The position numbers and the translations under genes are program-made. The notes beneath the pieces were generated by a model. That model saw only the letters and a list, made by a program, of their open reading frames with translations. It was not told the origin of the DNA and did not search any database. From contig OU612072.1 in NCBI GenBank assembly GCA_914767715.1, positions 13,146,001 to 13,206,000 on the forward strand: a stretch of 60,000 nt of DNA, read 5' to 3'. Shown in pieces: positions 56,930 to 60,000 of this stretch (within the stretch, counting starts at the first letter, position 1; each line of letters starts with the position of its first letter). Origin of the DNA: Membranipora membranacea. Its lineage: Eukaryota > Bryozoa > Gymnolaemata > Cheilostomatida > Membraniporidae.

Positions 56930-57420
56930 CTGCCGGAGCTATGACAATGCTGCAGTATTTGGTGTAATCACATTTTAACCCCTGGAATCAATGTCAGCAC
57001 CATCAAATTACCCATGCTAGTCTGTTCAAGTGAGTAGATTGATAAATTGGAACTTCTGTGTTTTTGATGCCAACGTTGCATTATTGCGGCAGCGGGTTAA
57101 AGTTGAATCAGATTTTAACCCTCAAAATCATCGTCAGCACCATCAAATTACCTATGCTAGACTGTTTGAGCAAGTGGATTGATAAATTAAAACTCCTGTG
57201 TGTTTGCTGCCTACGTTGCGTTACTGCGGCACCGGGTGGTCTTATCACATTTTAACACTCAAAATCAACGTCAGCACCATCAAATTAACCATGTTAGACT
57301 TTTCAAACTTGTAGATTGATTAATTTAAAATGCTGTGATTTCGCTGCCAACGGCGCATTATTGCGGCAGCGGATGGTCTGAGCGCCTTTAAACTGCCGGA
57401 TTTGATTTCAGCACCCCTGG
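56930..57420. repeat. 137-140 bp tandem repeat, about 3.3 units
   Basis: GTCAGCACCATCAAATTA occurs at 56993, 57133 and 57270; each unit also carries GATTGAT(A/T)AAT and TTGCGGCA(G/C)CGG. It lies in the intron or spacer between the exon at 56562 and the gene at 57686. Confidence 0.9.
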
Positions 57421-57637
57421 TTGACCTTAATACACCTTTTTTATGTACAACAATATAAATTTGATTTTTTTCATAGTTTTCCCAACAGTGTACAACTTTT
57501 AAAAACACAACCATATCCTAATTTGAATCTTTTGTTCGCCAATAATAAGGGGATACGGAAGACATTCATTATGATTCATCAGTAGTTATTATTTCCTTGC
57601 AACATTTCAGGACCATTCAGAGTTATCAGATGTATCT

Positions 57638-57646
57638 CGTATTTAA
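57638..57646 (+). promoter_or_regulatory. Possible TATA-like element for the secreted-protein gene
   Basis: GTATTTAAG lies about 42 bp before the ATG at 57686, followed by TCAGTG as a possible initiator. Spacing between the two is too short for a canonical pair, so support is weak. Confidence 0.25.
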
Positions 57647-57685
57647 GTCAGTGTTAGCAAGGATAGAACATCATTCGTTGCAGCC

Positions 57686-59176
57686 ATGTCCAAATTCACA
57701 GCTTCTCTACTTTGTCTGGCAATTTTCTCACTAGCCATAGTGGTGAGTTTTCTGTTAATATGAAAATGTATTTCAATGTTTCTTTTGCCTCTCTTGTGTC
57801 ATGATCATTGTGTCTAACTCTAACTCTAACTCTGTTGCTGCAAGTATTGTCAAAATTATGAACAAATCTCTCAGAATTGTGTAGTAAAGAAATGTCATAA
57901 CATAGGTTAGTTTTACCAACTAAGAATTGGAAGTTCTCTGTGATAATTTGGTAGCAGATGAGTATCAAATGATTATATTTATCAATGTTTATCATGCTCT
58001 TATAGGTTGTCATGGTTTTACATGTGGATTATAATCGCTTTGTGACAAGTCTCTTCAGACCCAAAAGTGAGCAATTATATCATCAAATGTTTTAACTGAA
58101 ACATTCAATTATAGTTAAGAGAGCATATGTGATGATGGCTTCTTAGAGTCTCTGTTAGAGTTAGCAACCTGAAGAGGGTCGCTTGACGGTCAGAAACTTT
58201 TGTGTCCTTGAAACCTCTGAGTGTCTTGATATTTTCATATGGGTGTCTTGCACATGTTTACTTACCTGAGATGGCTATAGTTATCCCTTTCCAAAAGGTT
58301 GATGGCGCGCCATTCATCCTAGCAGGTCCTAGTGGAATGCGACTAAAAACACCGGAGGTCCACTGTGTGTTTGCACACTCCACATGCAGTAAAAAGATCC
58401 CCCTCTGCCTCTTCGATAATAAGAGTAGCCGGAATTCTGGCGGGCATAGGTTTAGGGTGCGGCTTGAGTACCATGGGTCCCTGTACCTGTACTCTAGAGG
58501 GGTAACCCTCTCCGCAATGAAGACTAAGACTTAGATTTATAGGGGGAGGGGGGGTGGGATTCACACACATTTGTTTAAAGTACAATCTCTACCCATCTTA
58601 CTTCATCTTTTTTAGCTTTGTTGATCGTGAGGGACCTGATGGAGAGTTATTGAGATGTAAAATATGTCCAACATGCAGCGATGGCGGTAAGTCGTTTTGA
58701 TTCATATTCTGATGATAGTATCAATTATTGTCAGGATATCTAAAGTTTTCAGCACCCATTTCTAAGCTTGCAATTATTAAATGCATGCATCGCCATGTCA
58801 CTTTCTGGTGAGCTGCACGCAAAAAAAGTCAAGGACTGCCATCATGTCAGTAGGAGTTTGCTGTTTAGTGCCCCTAGAACTGGTCAGAAACTAGTGCCAA
58901 CAGAATTAACCGCTATGAAAATTTTGTGGATAAATGAATCTTTATAATCGATGTGATGAATCTTGTCTCCTTTTATTCATTGCATTTGATTAGTGGTGCC
59001 AAGCGAGATCGAAATTGACTGTAGGTTTAAAATATATCCTGCTACCTATCATTCAGTTGGAACCCTTAAACATTTTTGTAGTGAAGGTGGATCTTTGATT
59101 ACATCTTTTGCAAAACAGTCTTCACATTATAAACCAAAAGCATTTTCTCAATATTTACCATTCAAATGCTGCGATG
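57686..59176 (+). CDS. Small secreted cysteine-rich protein, five or more exons, one in-frame stop in exon 3
   Basis: Exon 1 (57686-57742) encodes a 19-residue signal peptide (KFTASLLCLAIFSLAIV) and ends at GTG|GTGAGT, phase 0. Exon 2 (57845-57905) has three Cys, phase 1. Exon 3 (58006-58066) has further Cys and ends in phase 2, but a TAA at 58032-58034 interrupts it. Exon 4 (58616-58686) gives GPDGELL then CKICPTC, phase 1. Exon 5 (58994-59176) has DCRFKIY and ends FKCCD before GATG|GTAAGT. All phases join. Exon 2 to exon 5 is also in frame, so skipping exons 3-4 would bypass the stop. Family not recognised; an extracellular disulfide-rich protein. Further exons probably lie beyond the window. 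Confidence 0.6.
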
Positions 59177-60000
59177 GTAAGTCAAATGTCCCAGTATAGG
59201 GCGACTCCAATTGATATTGAGTTTTGTAATCAGCTTGAAGAGGTGCTAATCAGGACGCAGGCTTATTGTGTAAGGTCGATTTAGTATATTCAATAACATT
59301 CAATTACACAAAAAAGCATCCTATTCTTTGCCGAGATGCCACTTGATTCATGGTTGCAAATGATCATATTAAGCTTATAATGGTTGCTGAAAGGACTGGT
59401 AAACTAAATTATCAGTTATTGAGTTTCTTTGGCATAAATGCATAATCCCGAGTATATTACTGAGAAAAGGGTACCGTCATTATAGACTTAGCAATAAATC
59501 TAGACAGGACACTATATTGGTATTGAGGCACTGATGAATTTAATTGTGGGCGATGTAGCGACAGTTGAAGTTGTAGAAGCAATGATGCTATATTTATTTA
59601 CGGTCTAGAATCAATGTTTTAATGTCAATAACTAGATCAATTTTGATCGGATTTTAAGTTTGAAACCTACCAACATGGTGGCAATTTTGATTTTGAAATT
59701 GCTGTATGTGTTTTGAAATTTAGATTTTTCATCTTCATTTTTTTCCAACCAGTTTCGATAAAATTTTATGCGCCTCATATAAGATATAACTAATTTAACT
59801 CAATTGAGGCGGTATTACTTAAAACGCCCTAATCAAATACTTTATTGTCCTCCTACTGTTATTGTTGAAATCAATTGGACCATACCTATTTGGACATTTA
59901 TTCTTTTCGGGAATGGGTATTAAAATTCTCTAGGCGACTAAGGTAGAATGACACTACTCAAACTGCAAATGATGAAATCATTGGAAAGAGATATTTTGGG
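59177..60000. other. Presumed intron or intergenic DNA at the window end
   Basis: No domain-bearing frame. If the secreted-protein gene continues, this is its intron following the donor at 59177. Confidence 0.45.

Overview
This is animal nuclear DNA, probably from an aquatic invertebrate. It is AT-rich, has sparse exons with GT...AG splice sites, and is crowded with transposable elements. There is no operon structure and no tRNA, rRNA or CRISPR. The species cannot be named from the sequence alone.

Layout from left to right: (1) 1-5.3 kb has no convincing gene, apart from a small ORF with a degenerate 2A-like motif near 4.1-4.35 kb. (2) 5.36-9.78 kb is a broken non-LTR retrotransposon with ORF1, endonuclease and reverse transcriptase. 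(3) 12.4-12.8 kb is a Gag-like fragment on the minus strand, followed by a foldback element. (4) 13.96-17.52 kb holds two head-to-tail copies (A, B) of a 2-kb repeat that carries expanded 65-72 bp satellite arrays. A third, truncated copy (C) lies at 38.52-39.54 kb. (5) 17,523-34,283 is a 16,761-bp Polinton/Maverick (adintovirus-like) element inserted into copy B. It has 65-bp perfect terminal inverted repeats starting AG and ending CT, and a 6-bp target duplication CCTTTG. Copy A serves as the paralogous empty site. (6) 40.86-49.70 kb is a 4.1-kb tandem duplication carrying two diverged copies of a small membrane-protein gene. (7) 50.6-51.8 kb holds minisatellites. (8) 53,346-55,721 is a decayed pogo/Tigger-type DNA transposon with TIRs and a TA target duplication. 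(9) 56.5-59.2 kb contains phase-consistent exons of a small secreted cysteine-rich protein, probably a host gene.

The Polinton is the main item. Its left two thirds is one minus-strand block in the order polymerase, packaging ATPase, two small proteins, integrase, minor capsid, pVI-like small protein, major capsid, adenain-like protease. Together these would copy the element by protein-primed synthesis, package it in a double-jelly-roll capsid, mature the particle and integrate it. Nearly every gene carries at least one in-frame stop, frameshift or deletion, so this copy is a fossil. The polymerase gene shows two spliceosomal introns, one splitting motif B, and an N-terminal zinc-finger exon.

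The right third (28.6-34.3 kb) is unlike anything I recognise. It has a promoter region with AP-1-like and tandem CRE-like sites plus a TATA/initiator pair followed by a splice donor, a separate three-unit GC-box array, a set of spliced Ala/Pro- and Lys-rich minus-strand exons, and two overlapping plus-strand membrane-protein genes. This right arm is the best candidate in the window for an undescribed system.
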